Source: Azolla caroliniana (taxonomy: Eukaryota > Polypodiophyta). Taken from it: DNA of 64,000 nucleotides. The position numbers and the translations under genes were made by a program. The stretch is taken from NCBI GenBank assembly GCA_043228905.1, contig JBHGNT010000012.1, positions 5,890,001 through 5,954,000 of the forward strand, in the 5' to 3' direction. Positions 42,427-53,230 of this stretch are shown one piece after another; the first letter of the stretch is position 1, and each line of letters opens with the position of its first letter. Below the pieces are notes generated by a model, which saw nothing but the letters and a program-made list of their open reading frames with translations, ran no database searches and was not told the DNA's origin.

Positions 42427-42823
42427 CTCGAAAGGATTTGAACCCACAACCTTGTTGTACACATGTCAAATCCTTAACCATTGTATTAATATTCTTATAT
42501 GTATAGTCTCTAGAATATGAAATCTAATATCATAGGAATATTCTATATTACTCTAAATTCTAGAATGACCTAGAATATTCTAGAGTGTTCTATACCACTA
42601 GAACCTTCTAGAATACTCTAGAGATCTTCTAGATTACTCTACATTCTAGGATAACCTTGAATATTCTAGAGTGTTCTCTATTACTTAAGGATCTACCACC
42701 CATCCCAAACCTAAATTGGTTCAACGCCATTTTGTAGCCTACTCTTTGTAATCCATTTTACGCGTCTATATAATAATTCTCTTTCTATCTCTTTTTCTCT
42801 CTTTCTCTCTCTCAGTGTTGACA
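42372..42823 (+). repeat. Chr 3' LTR, TATA deleted
   Basis: It is 6 bp shorter than the left copy. CTATTACTTATAAATAAGGATC in the left LTR corresponds to CTATTACTTAAGGATC here, removing the TATA candidate. Heat-shock-element clusters persist at 42573-42590, 42601-42618 and 42659-42676. Confidence 0.92.
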
Positions 42824-42828
42824 CTGTG

Positions 42829-45510
42829 GTTGACAACGCAACCGTCTTCTATAGCCTCGACTGCCACGAAACAGCTCCCTCTGCATAAGTCATGACATAT
42901 CCGAGTAGACCGGTTGGTATCCGCATCAGCCGACATATCCGAATCCGTGAATCCGTCAAGTTGGGGATTACCGGAGCCAAACCGGAGGCACATACTCGAG
43001 GTGCCTTTCAAATACTAGAGTATCCACTTGACCGCGTTCCAATGCTCTCTTCCAGGATTCCTCATGAACCAGCTCACCACTCCAACTGCATATCCAATAT
43101 CCGAACGAGCACATACCATCGCGTACATCAAGCTTCCGACAGCAGAGGCATATGGTATCTTCATCATATCCGTCTTCTCCACCTTTATCCTCGAACTTTG
43201 TTTTCTAGATAGCTTGCAATTTGCCAGAAGTGTCAATCCGACCGGCTTCGCCTCCAACATGTTGAACCGTTGAAGCACCTTTGTCACATATTTCTCCTAT
43301 GACAACCACAATAGCTTCTTCGTCCGATCCCGAATGATGTGCATTCCCAATATCTGTCTTGCCAGCCCCAAGTCTTTCATTAAGAAGGTCCGGTTCAGAG
43401 CCTTCTTCAGCATTTGTATCTTGACTTGGTCTTGTCTGACGATCAGCTCATCCACATATAGGAGGAGTATTAGGAAATCTCCTCTGTCAAATTTCTTCAC
43501 AAACACGGAGTGATCGGCTTGTGTTTTGTGGTACCCTTGGTCGGTCATGAAGGAGTCGAACTTTCGGTACCATTGCTAGGGAGCTTGCTTCAGTCCGTTT
43601 AGGCTCTTCTTCAGTCGGCACAACGGGTGCTCCTTCCCTTTCTTCTCAAATCCTTCCGGTTGATGCATGTAGATCTCCTCTTCGAGGTCACCATGGAGGA
43701 ATGTCGTCTTGAAGTCCAATTGCTCTACCTCAAGGTCCATGCTTGCCACTATGCCCTATACCATCCGGATGGATGTCATCTTTACTACAGGGGCAAAGAT
43801 CTCATCAAAATCCACTCCTTTCTTCTGCTGGAAGCCCTTCACCACGATCCGAGCTTTGTAACTTGGGGAATTTCCGGTATCTCTCGGTTTCAGCTTGTAC
43901 ACCCACTTTTTCCAGAGTGCTCTCTTCCCTTTCGGCAACTTCGTCAGTTCATACATGTGGTTCTCATGCAGAGAATCCATCTCATCCTACATGGCACTCA
44001 ACCACTTGCGGTTGTGGGTGTCTCTCTTTGCTTCTTCAAAGCTTTCCAGCTCCCCCTCATCGGTTAGCAACACATGCTCTGCATCCGGAAATCTCCGGGG
44101 GAACCTTCTCTCTCGAAGAGGATATCTCCGTCCTTAGCTTCTGACTACCGGTTCCTCCATTTGTTCCGAATCCGAATCCGATTCAGGATCTTGTCCGGTT
44201 CTGGTGTCTTCTTCTTCTTCTTCCGTCGGTTCGGTTTCCTATCCGCTTCCGGTCGGTTCGTCGAGTGTCATCTGGTTACTGGCCATCATCCGGTTTTCAA
44301 CAGGGTAGGTCCTTGTATCCTCAAACTAGTTTTCATTGGATGATCCTGAGTTGATCTTCTTCTTCTCCGACTCCCAGTCGGCAATGGTCTTGTCTTCCAT
44401 GAAGACTATGTCCCGACTCCATAACACCTTCTTGTCGACTAGATCCCACACCCGGTAACCAAACTCATCATCGCCATATCCAAGGAATATGCATGGTCGG
44501 GACTTCGGATCCAACTTTTCTCTCTAGTCCTTCGCCACATGCATGTAAGCGAGACACCCGAACACCTTCAGATGCCGGTAAGATACATCTTTACCGGTCT
44601 TTTGAGGTGAGTTTCCTCCCAAGGGTACTGAGGGTGATCTCTTTATCACATAGGTCGTCGTCGTCAGTGCCTCAGCCCAAAACGTCTTTGGTAACTCGGC
44701 ATGTGCGAGCATGCTCCGAACTCTCTCCATTATGGTCCGGTTCATCCTTTCGGCCAGCCCGTTTAGTTCTGGCATCTTCGACACGGTAAATTTGAGCCGG
44801 ATTCCCTTCGACCAGCAGTACTCCTCGAACTGCCCTCGGTATTCTCCTCCGTTATCTGCTCAAACCGCCTTCAACTTCAAGCCAGTTTCTCTTTCCACTC
44901 TCACGTGGAGCTCCTTGAAGACAGATAACACTTGATCCATCGTCTTCAACGGTGAGACCCACAGCTTCCAGTTGTGGTCATCTATGAACATCACAAAGTA
45001 CTGCGATCCGGCATGTGACTCTGTGTCCACTTGACACACATCGGTATGTACCAACTCCAGTGGTGCATTCCGTCTCGTCGGTGGTCTTGACCGGAAGGAG
45101 GTTCGGTTTTGCTTGCCTGCCAAACAATCGGTGCACTTCTCAAGTTGCACGTCCTTCACTGGAATGAGGTTGTCTTCGGCAAGCCTCTTCATCCCCTTCT
45201 CACTCATGTGACATAGTCTTTTGTGCCACAGCTCACCAGTAGTGTCGGATGCTACATTCACTTCTTCCTGGCATATCCAGGCATTCATCAAGTACAGTGT
45301 GTTGACCTTTCGGGCTCGAGCCACTATTAGGATCCCTTTGCAAAACTTCATAACTCCATTCCGGATGCTACCCGTGTAGCCTTCATCATCTAGCCGACCG
45401 GCTGATATCAGGTTCAGTCGAACCTCCGGAACGTGTTGAACATCCTTCAGCAGCAACTTGCATACGGTTGATGTCGTCAATAGCATATCTCCTATGCCAA
45501 CAATTCACCA
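42829..45510 (-). pseudogene. Copia-A protease end, integrase, RT and RNase H start
   Basis: Reading right to left: GAG-pre-integrase (LWHKRLCHMSEKGMKRLA, CTDCLAGKQ, 45120-45230); integrase core (LVHTDVCQVDTESHAGSQYFVMFIDD; ADNGGEYRGQF; LNGLAERMNRTIMERVRSML); linker with DIVFMEDKTI (about 44380); RT (WKKWVYKLK; VKGFQQKKGVDFDEIFAPVVKMTS; LLLYVDELIV). The catalytic YVDD is YVDE at about 43450. RNase H begins (YASAVGSLMYAMVCARSDIGYAVGVVSWFMRNPG) and runs to the Chr insertion at 42828. About eight in-frame stops are scattered through it. Confidence 0.87.
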
Positions 45511-46524
45511 TGTACCTTCATTCCCAATCCGGACACAACTGTGATCTCCGGTTGTGTAGGATGAGAAGCATCTCCGGTCAAGTGTCAGGTGGAACGACGC
45601 TCCGGAATTGACAACCCACGTTGTCTCATCGCCGACAAGGTTTAACTCATTCTCCCCAGTAATGAGCATCAACTCCTCTTCACTTGTCACAATCGCCGAC
45701 GTTCCTTTCCGATCCAAACCATTTCGGTACGAACTCTTCTTCGAATCAAAGGTGCCAGTTTCTTTCTCTTTCCGGAAATGCCGACAGTTCTTCTGGAAGT
45801 GCCCCGGCTTCCCACAGTAGAAGCAAGTAGGCCTCCCTCTTGACTTCAACCTCATCCCCAATTTGTCCCGGTTTTGGGGACTCCGATACCGGCCTCTTCC
45901 CCGGTTGTGGTCATCTTCCATGACCAAGGACTTCGGATCAGTTCCGGACTCTCGGTCCTTCCGGCGAGCTTCTTCATCTAGCAAGCTTGATTTTACCCTT
46001 GCTAGGGACAATTGTTTTCCTTCCAGCCCGGCGTTGCCCAACGTGACAACTAACGTCTCCCAGCTATTCGGGAGGGAACCAAGCAGGAGCAATGCGAGTA
46101 CCTCATCAGCAAGAGGTACTTCGAACGAGGTTGCCTGGTGGATCATTCCCTGGAAGGCATTCATGTGCTCCGCCATACTAGAGTCGTCCTGGTATCGAAG
46201 CCTCACTAGCTTCCGGAATACCGAAACCCAATTAATGACATTCTTGTTCTGGAACATGATGTCGATCTTCTCCTAGATTTCATGAGCCTTGCTTTCTTCA
46301 TTGAAGTTATTGTATAGGCTCATGTCGATGAAGCACCGGATGTATGTCGTCGTCTTCATGTGCATCACCTCCCACACTGTGGCATCGATCTTGTCCGGTC
46401 TCTTGTCCCCAAACTGAACCGGCAACCAAAGATCTTTAACCACCAGCATATCCCTCATCTTAGACTTCCACACTGAGTAGTTGGAGCCGGTGAGCTTGAA
46501 CATGCCACCGAACAATTCTTCCAT
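45505..46524 (-). pseudogene. Copia-A gag and protease motif
   Basis: The start MEELFGGMFKLTGSNYSVWKSKM is at 46524. A UBN2-type gag follows, with one stop at 46273 (HEI-stop-EKIDIMFQNKN). The zinc knuckle CFYCGKPGHFQKNC is near 45790-45830. The protease motif TTWVVNSGASFHL has Asn in place of the catalytic Asp (usually VLDSGAS) near 45610. The frame stops at 45505. Confidence 0.88.
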
Positions 46525-46538
46525 CTCCTGTGATGTTC

Positions 46539-46550
46539 GCTCTGATACCA
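46539..46550 (-). promoter_or_regulatory. Copia-A primer-binding site (initiator-Met tRNA)
   Basis: TGGTATCAGAGC on the minus strand, 3 nt inside the right LTR. It confirms that the right LTR is the 5' one. Confidence 0.9.
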
Positions 46551-46553
46551 GTT

Positions 46554-46836
46554 TGTTGAGAATAACGCGGAATATTGCTCGGCCACAACCGAGTCACGAA
46601 TCACTTGATAAGAATCAAAACACAATAATGGGAAGTAGGGAGTGAGCGCACGCACACACACAGACAATAGAGAGTACACAAGATGTTTACGTGGAAAACC
46701 CTAAATGGGAAAAACCACGGGAGTCCACAAGCTCCTAACTATCACTATATAAGAAAGGTACAAACAGAGACTCGGAGGCATTGACCTCGAGCTCTGTATC
46801 TTCGCCAGTCGGCAGTTACAACAGAGTATCGCTCTG

Positions 46837-46872
<36 letters not shown>

Positions 46873-47151
46873 CAACAGTTATGCACATACAACAATATGA
46901 CAACTACATCATCATCTGATTGCCCTAAGTCATATTTATACTTATATGAACTTAGGGCTATTTACAAATATAGCCTCAATAGGCTTACTCAAAAAACATA
47001 TTTACACATATGTCTTCTCATCCGGTTCTTACCCGGGTCCATCCGATCTGGTTTCCGGATCTCTTCCGGTTCTCATCGGGTCTCTTCCAGTTCTCACCGG
47101 GTCCTCTTTATTCATCACCGGATCCCATCCGGTGGGACCGATTTCCCAACA
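46554..47151 (-). repeat. Copia-A 5' LTR (intact)
   Basis: It is 598 bp long, TGTTGAGAATAACGCGG...TTTCCCAACA, followed by ATTCT. A CT microsatellite lies at about 46837-46868. It is the reference for the split left LTR. Confidence 0.92.
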
Positions 47152-47156
47152 ATTCT

Positions 47157-47518
47157 TTCCTACTATGGCCACTTATCTAATTTTTTATTTTTCTGATTTT
47201 GCATTTTGTAAACAGTGCCAACATGATATTAAGCAAAACAGAAATGCACATAAGACCCTTGTTAACTCGTCCACTAGACCATTGGATCTTGTTCAGACGA
47301 ATGTTTGTGGACCTATGCCCACAAGTTCTTTTGGTGGTGCATTGTATTTTGTCACTTTCAGTGTTGATGCCCCTAGTGGAAAGTTTGGTTTAAATTATCC
47401 GGTTATGGGAAAGGATTGTGTATATACCCTAGTTTCATAAAATGCCTTGTTTTGGTTGAGTTGGAAAAGGGCATAACGCGTACAAGGCTTTATGTTCGGA
47501 CAATGGAGGTGAGTATAA
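47157..47518 (+). pseudogene. Degenerate copia integrase, 5' part
   Basis: This plus-strand copia fragment gives FAFCKQCQHD, then LDLVQTNVCGPMPTSSFGGALYFVTFSVD and LRSDNGGEYN (frame changes in between). It is cut at 47518 by Copia-B and resumes at 52697. Its left end is the Copia-A insertion point. Confidence 0.75.
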
Positions 47519-48117
47519 TGTTGAGTATCGACCAGCAACAACCGGTTAATACGCTTACGTATGAGGGTGCAAAGAACAAGTCGATACATAGACAAAGTAG
47601 AAAACAGAGAACAGAGACACAGAATGTTTTACGTGGAAAACCCGAAAGGGAAAACCCATGGGGTTCCACAAACCCCGAGAAACAAATCACTATATGTAGA
47701 GAGGAATACAAGGAGACTCGGAGGCAACAACCTCGACCTCGTCTTCGTCTGACAAATGGCGGCAGTGTTACAACTCTCTCTCTCTCTCTCTCTCTCTCAG
47801 TTACAAAGGCAACTACACATTGTAACTATGCAACAATAATGATTATCACACATACATAATGGCTTGCCCTAACAATATTTATACCCATACACTATATGAG
47901 TTATTTACAAATATAGCCCACTAAGGGCACATGGAGGCCATTTACAAATTTATCCTTGAGTCGGCTTTGGCCAACTCGGCTACTGGCCAAATCGATTATT
48001 CGATTTCGGTTAGTCGATTCTTCGAGAATTGATTTTCGGCTTTGGTCGAGTTTACGTATCAATTCCATTCCATTCAACTCGTGCTCTTCCCATCCGGAGG
48101 GACCTGTTTTCCCAACA
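47519..48117 (-). repeat. Copia-B 3' LTR
   Basis: It is 599 bp long with TG...CA ends. The adjoining AACTCCCCCTTCACTCGG is the polypurine tract on the minus strand. It is related to, but clearly diverged from, the Copia-A LTR. Confidence 0.88.
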
Positions 48118-48720
48118 AACTCCCCCTTCACTCGGCATGGGGTGCTTCGTCAATTCGACCCAGCTCACAACACCATTGTCAACATATCTGATCTGTTCCT
48201 CCGATGTCCGGATCTTCATCATAGCAAACTTCTTTTCTTCTACTCACTCTTGGAGCCAGTGGTATCTCCTCTGGATGTGCTTGGTCCTCGAATGGTGGAC
48301 GAAATTTTTTGTTGGGAATATGTCCCTCTACTGGGAGGAAGAACCGACTGAACAGAAAGCCGACAATCGATGACAAGGAAGATCCGACTGTTCAGAAAGC
48401 CGACAATTGAAGAGTCGAAAACAATGAGTCGATTGTTTGAAGATTCGACTATTCTTATTATAGTCATAATAATGATGATGATGTTAGGAAACAGGTATCT
48501 CGGATGGGGAGAGAGAGGAGTCGAGTTGATGAGGGACTCGGCTGATGCCGATAGGCCTTGGCCGAAACCAGAATTGTGTATATAGCCAACTCGGGAGACT
48601 ATAATTGTAAATAGTCTAAGTGTGGGCCCCATGAGGGCTACGTATGTAAATAGCCAGAAAGTTGTGTAAGTACATATAAAACTAGAGCAAACTTTAATAG
48701 TGATGAACAGTAGTTGTGCA

Positions 48721-48752
<32 letters not shown>

Positions 48753-48983
48753 AGTGAGAGCCACGCCATAGCTGTGTGTGTAACAGCAAACGTGAAGAGC
48801 CCCGTGTGGCTGATGCACTCGTGAGAGAGTGTTGTAATCTTCTCTGTATTGTATATCCACTATTTGTATAGTGAAGTTCTGTTCACCCGTGGTTTTTCCC
48901 GTTTTAGGGTTTCCACGTAAATCTCTGTGTACATCTTGTTTATCTTGTCTTCCTGGCATTTTGTGTGATTTGTATTTCAGCGT

Positions 48984-49859
48984 TGTCATAGTGTAATTCA
49001 CACACTACGGGAAAATTGCATTTTTGTTCCTCCGGATGGGACAAGGAGGACCCAGTAAGGAGGACCCAGTGAGAACTGGATGAAGGAGGAACCGGTAAGG
49101 AGACCCGGTGAGAGCTAGATGAAGGATGGAATCGGTAAGGAGGAACCGGTGAGAACCGGATGAAGGATGGAATCGGCAAGGAGGAACCGGTAAGGAAACC
49201 TGGTAAGAACTGGATCAAGCAAAACCAGCAAGAGCCGGATAAAGAAGGCCGGTGAGAGTCTCTCACCGGATGAAGAGACAAATTTGTAAATAGAAGAAAA
49301 GATTGTTGCATGCATAGGGCAGGATTCGAACCCTGTTCCTCCATGTTAACAATTTTTAAGCCTTACCACTATACTAACATATTATGAATTTTAAAGTTAT
49401 ACTAAACTTTATCCCATGTAAATATTCTAGATATGCATGGTACAAAAGTTATTCATGCATACACACTCGAGTTAAAAGAAAAGATGGGATAGAAAGCTAA
49501 TCATGCACATGCAATGTGCATGAAAACTAAAGTTAGGAAAAGCATGATGCTTGCATGTGATAAACTTAGACTCTTCCAACACTATATAAGGAAGAGAGAA
49601 AGATGTATAGGTGTTGTTGATTTTTATAAGGTTTGAATAATATAAAATAATCGTGGGATTCACGATTTTGCCATCTATTTCTCTCTTACAATCCAAGTAT
49701 CAATTAGTACACTATACTCGTGGGATTCACGAGTTTCATATCTTCTTCTTGCAATCTCTTCCTAACTAACATTATCTCATATTCTTCTTTCTCCTAGTCC
49801 AAAACCCCAGCGGTTCCCACCCAACTCACGCAAACGATCCGGCACTGAAAGGCACGACA
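48984..49859 (+). mobile_element. S2: 876-bp LTR-like insertion without coding sequence
   Basis: It starts TGTCATAG and ends GGCACGACA. The flanks are GCGT and ACGT, an imperfect 4-bp duplication. A TATA candidate CTATATAAGGAAG lies near 49583. The end region (CCAAAACCCCAGCGGTTCCCACC) is similar to the S1 end (CCAGAACACCAGTGGTTCCGCC), so S1 and S2 are one family. It has GGAACCGGT-type short repeats at 49030-49260. No coding sequence. Either a solo LTR or a short non-autonomous element. Confidence 0.65.
49322..49376 (-). repeat. tRNA-like segment inside S2 (antisense)
   Basis: On the minus strand, TAGTATAGTGG (49376-49366) is a full A-box match and GGTTCGAATCC (49332-49322) a perfect B box. 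The T arm CAGG-GTTCGAAT-CCTG closes properly. No full acceptor stem is evident, so this is a tRNA-derived fragment with an intact Pol III promoter. Confidence 0.65.
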
Positions 49860-50590
49860 ACGTGTAATCTATTTATTGTGATTTATTCCACAACAATTTC
49901 TTGACATTTTTCGCAATGTGGATGACACTTTGGTTGTCACAATGGAGTCGGAATTCTTCTTGTCGAATTCCCAGCTCACCAATAAACTCCTTCATCCATA
50001 TGAATTCCTTGTTGGCTTCAATGGCGACCATGTATTTGGCGTCCGTGGTTGACAACGCCATGGCCTTCTACAATATCGATTGCCACGAGACGGCTCCCCC
50101 TACATAAGCCATTACATATCCGGATGTGGACCGGCTAGTATCCACATCAGTCGACATGTCTAAATCGGTATAACCTTCCAATATGGGGTTACTTGAGCCA
50201 ATCGAAGGCGTTTGAGGTGCCTCTCAGATACCAAAGTAACCATTTGACCATTCCCCAATGCTCTCTTCCAGCATTGTTCATATATCAGCCTACTACCCTG
50301 ACAGCGTATCCAATGTCCTGCTTGGTACATACCATCACGTATATCAGGCTTCCGACTGCCGAGGCATAGGGGGCCTTCATCATCTCAACTTTCTCCGCTT
50401 TTGTTTTCGGAAATTGACTTCCAGATAGCTTACTATTTGTCGGCAATGTCAAGCCGACAATTTCGAATTTTGCATGTTGAATCTTTGGAGCACCTTTGTC
50501 ACATATTTCTCTTGTGACAACCATAGCAGCTTCTTTGTTCGATCCCGAACAATGTGCATCCCCAAGATTTGTTTTATCAGACCCATATCC

Positions 50591-51155
50591 TGTTGGATAG
50601 CAGGTTCCTCCAGATAGGAAGTGGGGCTCGAATCGAGGAAAAGGGGAGAATCGATTCCCATGGAGTCGATCAGTATTTCGGCCTCGGCCGAAATCGAAAT
50701 CGGGAGACCATATATGTAAATAGTCGGAATGTGCCCCTGTGAGCTATGTATATAAGTAGCCAGAAAGTTGTATATGTATAAATACAACTAGGGCAAACTT
50801 TAGAGGTATGAAGTTGTATGTGAATCATTATTGTTAGATAGTTAGAGAATGCAGTTGCCTCTGTAACCAAGAGAGAGAGTGGGTGAGAGTTAGTGTGCGT
50901 ATCTCTATAACCGTCTGTTTCTCAAACAAAGAAAATCTTGAGGTCATTGCCTTCGAGTTTCTTATTGTACTTCCTTTCATCATAGTGATATGTTCGGAGT
51001 TTGTGGACTCCACGTGGTTTTTCACTTTCGGGAATATATGTGTCTAGTTTATGAGTTTCTCATTTTCAATTCTTTCTTGTCTGTGACTGTCATTGTCGAT
51101 TTTGCACCTGAACATAAGTACGAGTAACCGGTTGTAACTGGTTCCGATCCTAACA
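50591..51155 (+). mobile_element. Solo LTR in Copia-B RT
   Basis: A 565-bp solo LTR, TGTTGGATAG...GATCCTAACA, with a perfect 5-bp target duplication TATCC (50586-50590 and 51156-51160). A TATA-like GTATAAATAC lies near 50778. Copia-B RT reads on across it. No internal sequence remains, as expected after LTR-LTR recombination. Confidence 0.88.
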
Positions 51156-52536
51156 TATCCTTCATCGCAAACGATTTGTTCAGGGCATCTTCAAACTTCC
51201 GATTTTCTTTGGGTCTTGTCTAAAAATTAGCATGTCGTCAACATACAATAGGAGGATAAGGAAGTCTCCTCCGTCATATCTCTTCACGAAGTCACAATGA
51301 TCGGCTTGTGTCTTGTGGAATGCATGATCTACCATGAATTATTCAAATTTTCAGTTCCATAGTCGGGGAGCTTGCTTTAGTTCGTACAAGCTCTTCCTCT
51401 GTTGCCATACTAGTTTCTCCTTTCCTTTCTCTTTGAATCCTTTCAGCTGCTACATGTAGATTTCTTCCTCTAAATCTCCATGCAGGAAAGAAGTTTTGAC
51501 ATCCAAATGTTCGACTTCGAGATCCATGTTGGCTGATATGCTCAGCACTGTTCATATGGATGTCATCTTCACCACCGGGGCAAATATTTTGTCGAAATCT
51601 ACACCCTTCTTCTGTTGAAATCCTTTTACGACAATTCGGGCTTTGTATATAGGTGGATTTCTTCCATGTCCCAGTTTCAATTTGTATACCCACTTGTACT
51701 GAAATGCCCTTTCCATTTTGGCAACTCAGTCAAAACATACGTGTGGTTCTCATGCAAGGAATCCATTTCTTCTTGCATAGCACTCAACCACTTTCAGTTG
51801 TGGGTATCCCTCTTTGCTTCCTCGAAGCTTTCCGGCTCCCCCTCATCGGTTAACAGCACATATTCTTTTTCCGGAAATCTCTAGAGGGGCCTTCTCTCTA
51901 TTAGAGGAATCTTCGGCCTTCGTTAGACGTAGTCGGCTCCTGTTCGACCTCTTCGGTCAGCTCTTCGTCTGAGTTGGATTCGGATCCTCGTTCAGCTGGT
52001 TCCCCTCATTCCTCAATCGGCTCTCAACTTTGCCGATTATCTTCTCAGTCGACTAGTTCATATCCAATTTCGGTCGAATCGAACGATATTCGATTTGGCC
52101 GATCATCAACTCGGCTCGAATTGGCAACTCGAGGCATATTTTCCATCTCGCAATCGGCTATTGTCTCTTCTCCATGAAGACTATGTCTCGGCTTCGAATG
52201 ACCTTCTTGCCGACTAAATCCCATAGTCAATAACCGAATTTGTCGTCGTCGTAGCTAAGAAATATGCATGGCCGATTTTTCGGATCCAACTTTTCTCTCT
52301 GGTCCTTAGCAACATGCACGTAGGCAAGATAGTCGAACACCTTCAGATGTCGATACGATACGTCTTTGCCGGTTACACCCTCTGTGGAATATCTCTATCC
52401 AGAGGGGTGTTGAGGGTGATATGTTTATCAAATACTTGCCATCATCAACTCCTCGGCCCAGAACGTGTTGGACAACTTGGCATGTGCTAGCATGCTTCGG
52501 ACCCTCTCCATAATAGTTTGTTTCATCCACATTGAG

Positions 52537-52696
52537 GCTATTTACAAATTTATTATCGAGTCGGCTTCGGCCGACTCGACTACTAGCCAAATCAATTATT
52601 CGATTTTCGGTTAGTCGACTTTTCAAGAATCGATTTTCGGCCTCCGTTCCATTTGACTCATGCTCTTCCCATCCAGAGGGATTTGTTTTCCCAACA
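52537..52696 (-). repeat. Copia-B 5' LTR, truncated
   Basis: From GGCTATTTACAAATTTAT to TTTTCCCAACA it matches 47931-48117 of the left LTR. Most of the LTR (R/U5 in element sense) is missing at the deletion junction. Confidence 0.82.
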
Positions 52697-53230
52697 TATA
52701 ACTCTCACAATTTTGGTGACTTTTGTATGTCTAGAAGCATTCAAAGAGGGTTTACGACTCCTTACACCCCTATCCAGAATGATGTAGCTAAGAGGATGAA
52801 TAGAACCATGCATGACAAGGTTGTCTCTATGCTACACCATGCAAACCTCTTGTAAGGTTTTTAGGTAGAAGTTGTTTTAACATTAGTCCATGTAATTAAT
52901 CTATCACCGAACATAGCCATAAGCCTAAAAGTAGCACGACGGTTGTGGCCATGCAAGACACCTCATAATTATGTGAGGTTTGTTGGTTTCAATAAAAGCA
53001 TACTTAATGTGAGGCAAACACAATATGGATTGGGCCCTTGGTAGTTCGTGGGATAATGGAGAACATAGTGTGTAGAATTTGTGTGTCTCACGAAATACAA
53101 CTCTATGAATCAATGAAGGTGTCCCTTCCATCGATGGCGTTTGCTTGGATCTGGACCAACGTATACCCTCTTGGCGGCGAACCAAGCTAGGGTAGTCATC
53201 AAGTACCCTTTGAGCCACTAACTCACTTAA
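52697..53230 (+). pseudogene. Degenerate copia integrase, 3' part
   Basis: It continues the fragment at 47157-47518: RGFTTPYTPIQNDVAERMNRTMHDKVVSMLHHANLL is the integrase third-acidic-residue region, except that the usual EQN is IQN, so the Glu is lost. Frames then break, but NLSPNIA and a GY-type linker remnant are readable to about 53230. Confidence 0.72.

Larger units (their letters stand above)
37194..42823 (+). mobile_element. Chr: chromodomain Ty3/gypsy element (Reina-like)
   Basis: This plus-strand element of 5630 bp has LTRs at 37194-37651 (458 bp) and 42372-42823 (452 bp) and a perfect 5-bp target duplication CTGTG (37189-37193 and 42824-42828). Gag and pol are separate frames, with pol in -1. 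The integrase C-terminus carries a chromodomain-like YYLVNWLGYTPNDRTWDS. The small size, short LTRs and chromodomain point to the Reina clade of chromoviruses; the clade is an inference. No standard tRNA primer site is seen after the left LTR (GTTTGAACCAATTT). The LTRs differ at about a dozen sites. Confidence 0.94.
8743..47151 (-). mobile_element. Copia-A: full-length Ty1/copia element with four nested insertions
   Basis: This is a minus-strand copia element of about 5.7 kb of its own sequence, spread over 38.4 kb. Its 5-bp target duplication ATTCT is at 8738-8742 and 47152-47156. The right LTR is intact at 46554-47151. The left LTR is split by G3 into 8743-8884 and 28343-28772. The primer site is at 46539-46550 and the polypurine tract at about 28773-28791. 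Internal domains read right to left: gag, protease, integrase, RT and RNase H. RNase H is cut by Chr (37194-42823) and G2 (30188-37093), and S1 (28792-29946) sits just inside the left LTR. The two LTRs differ more than those of the elements inside it, as expected for the oldest member of the stack. Confidence 0.92.
48310..49895 (+). mobile_element. Solo LTR in Copia-B RNase H, itself split by S2
   Basis: The plus-strand copia-type solo LTR starts TGTTGGGAATATG and ends TTATTCCACAACA. A TATA-like ACATATAAAAC lies near 48674, and GGGTTTCCACGTAAATC is in the R/U5. The flanks are ATTTT and ATTTC, an imperfect 5-bp duplication. RNase H reading continues on both sides. S2 (48984-49859) is inserted near its right end. 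It resembles the solo LTR at 50591-51155. Confidence 0.75.
48118..52531 (-). pseudogene. Copia-B pol remnant (integrase tail, RT, RNase H)
   Basis: Right to left: the integrase tail (TIMERVRSMLAHAKLSN-like, 52430-52530), linker, and RT with intact YVDD (about 51229-51250, LLLYVDDML). RT-RNase H continues at 50110-50590 (YASAVGSLIYVMVCTKQDIGYAVRVVG). The RNase H helix LSTTDAKYMVAIEANKEFIWMKEF is at 49960-50060, and its end at 48118-48309 (HHSRTKHIQRRYHWLQE). Many stops and frameshifts are present. The sequence is interrupted by LTRs at 48310-49895 and 50591-51155. Confidence 0.82.
47519..52696 (-). mobile_element. Copia-B: 5'-deleted copia element with nested solo LTRs
   Basis: This minus-strand relative of Copia-A has the target duplication TATAA at 47514-47518 and 52697-52701. 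The left (3') LTR is complete (47519-48117, TGTTGAGTATCG...TTTCCCAACA). The right LTR keeps only about its last 160 bp (about 52537-52696). Gag, protease, most of integrase and the primer site are gone, by one internal deletion with its junction near 52535. Two LTR insertions (48310-49895 and 50591-51155) interrupt the rest. Confidence 0.88.

Noticed and set aside
49310-49380. Functional tRNA gene in S2
   Set aside because: A/B boxes and T arm are good, but I could not close an acceptor stem or anticodon arm. Better described as tRNA-derived.
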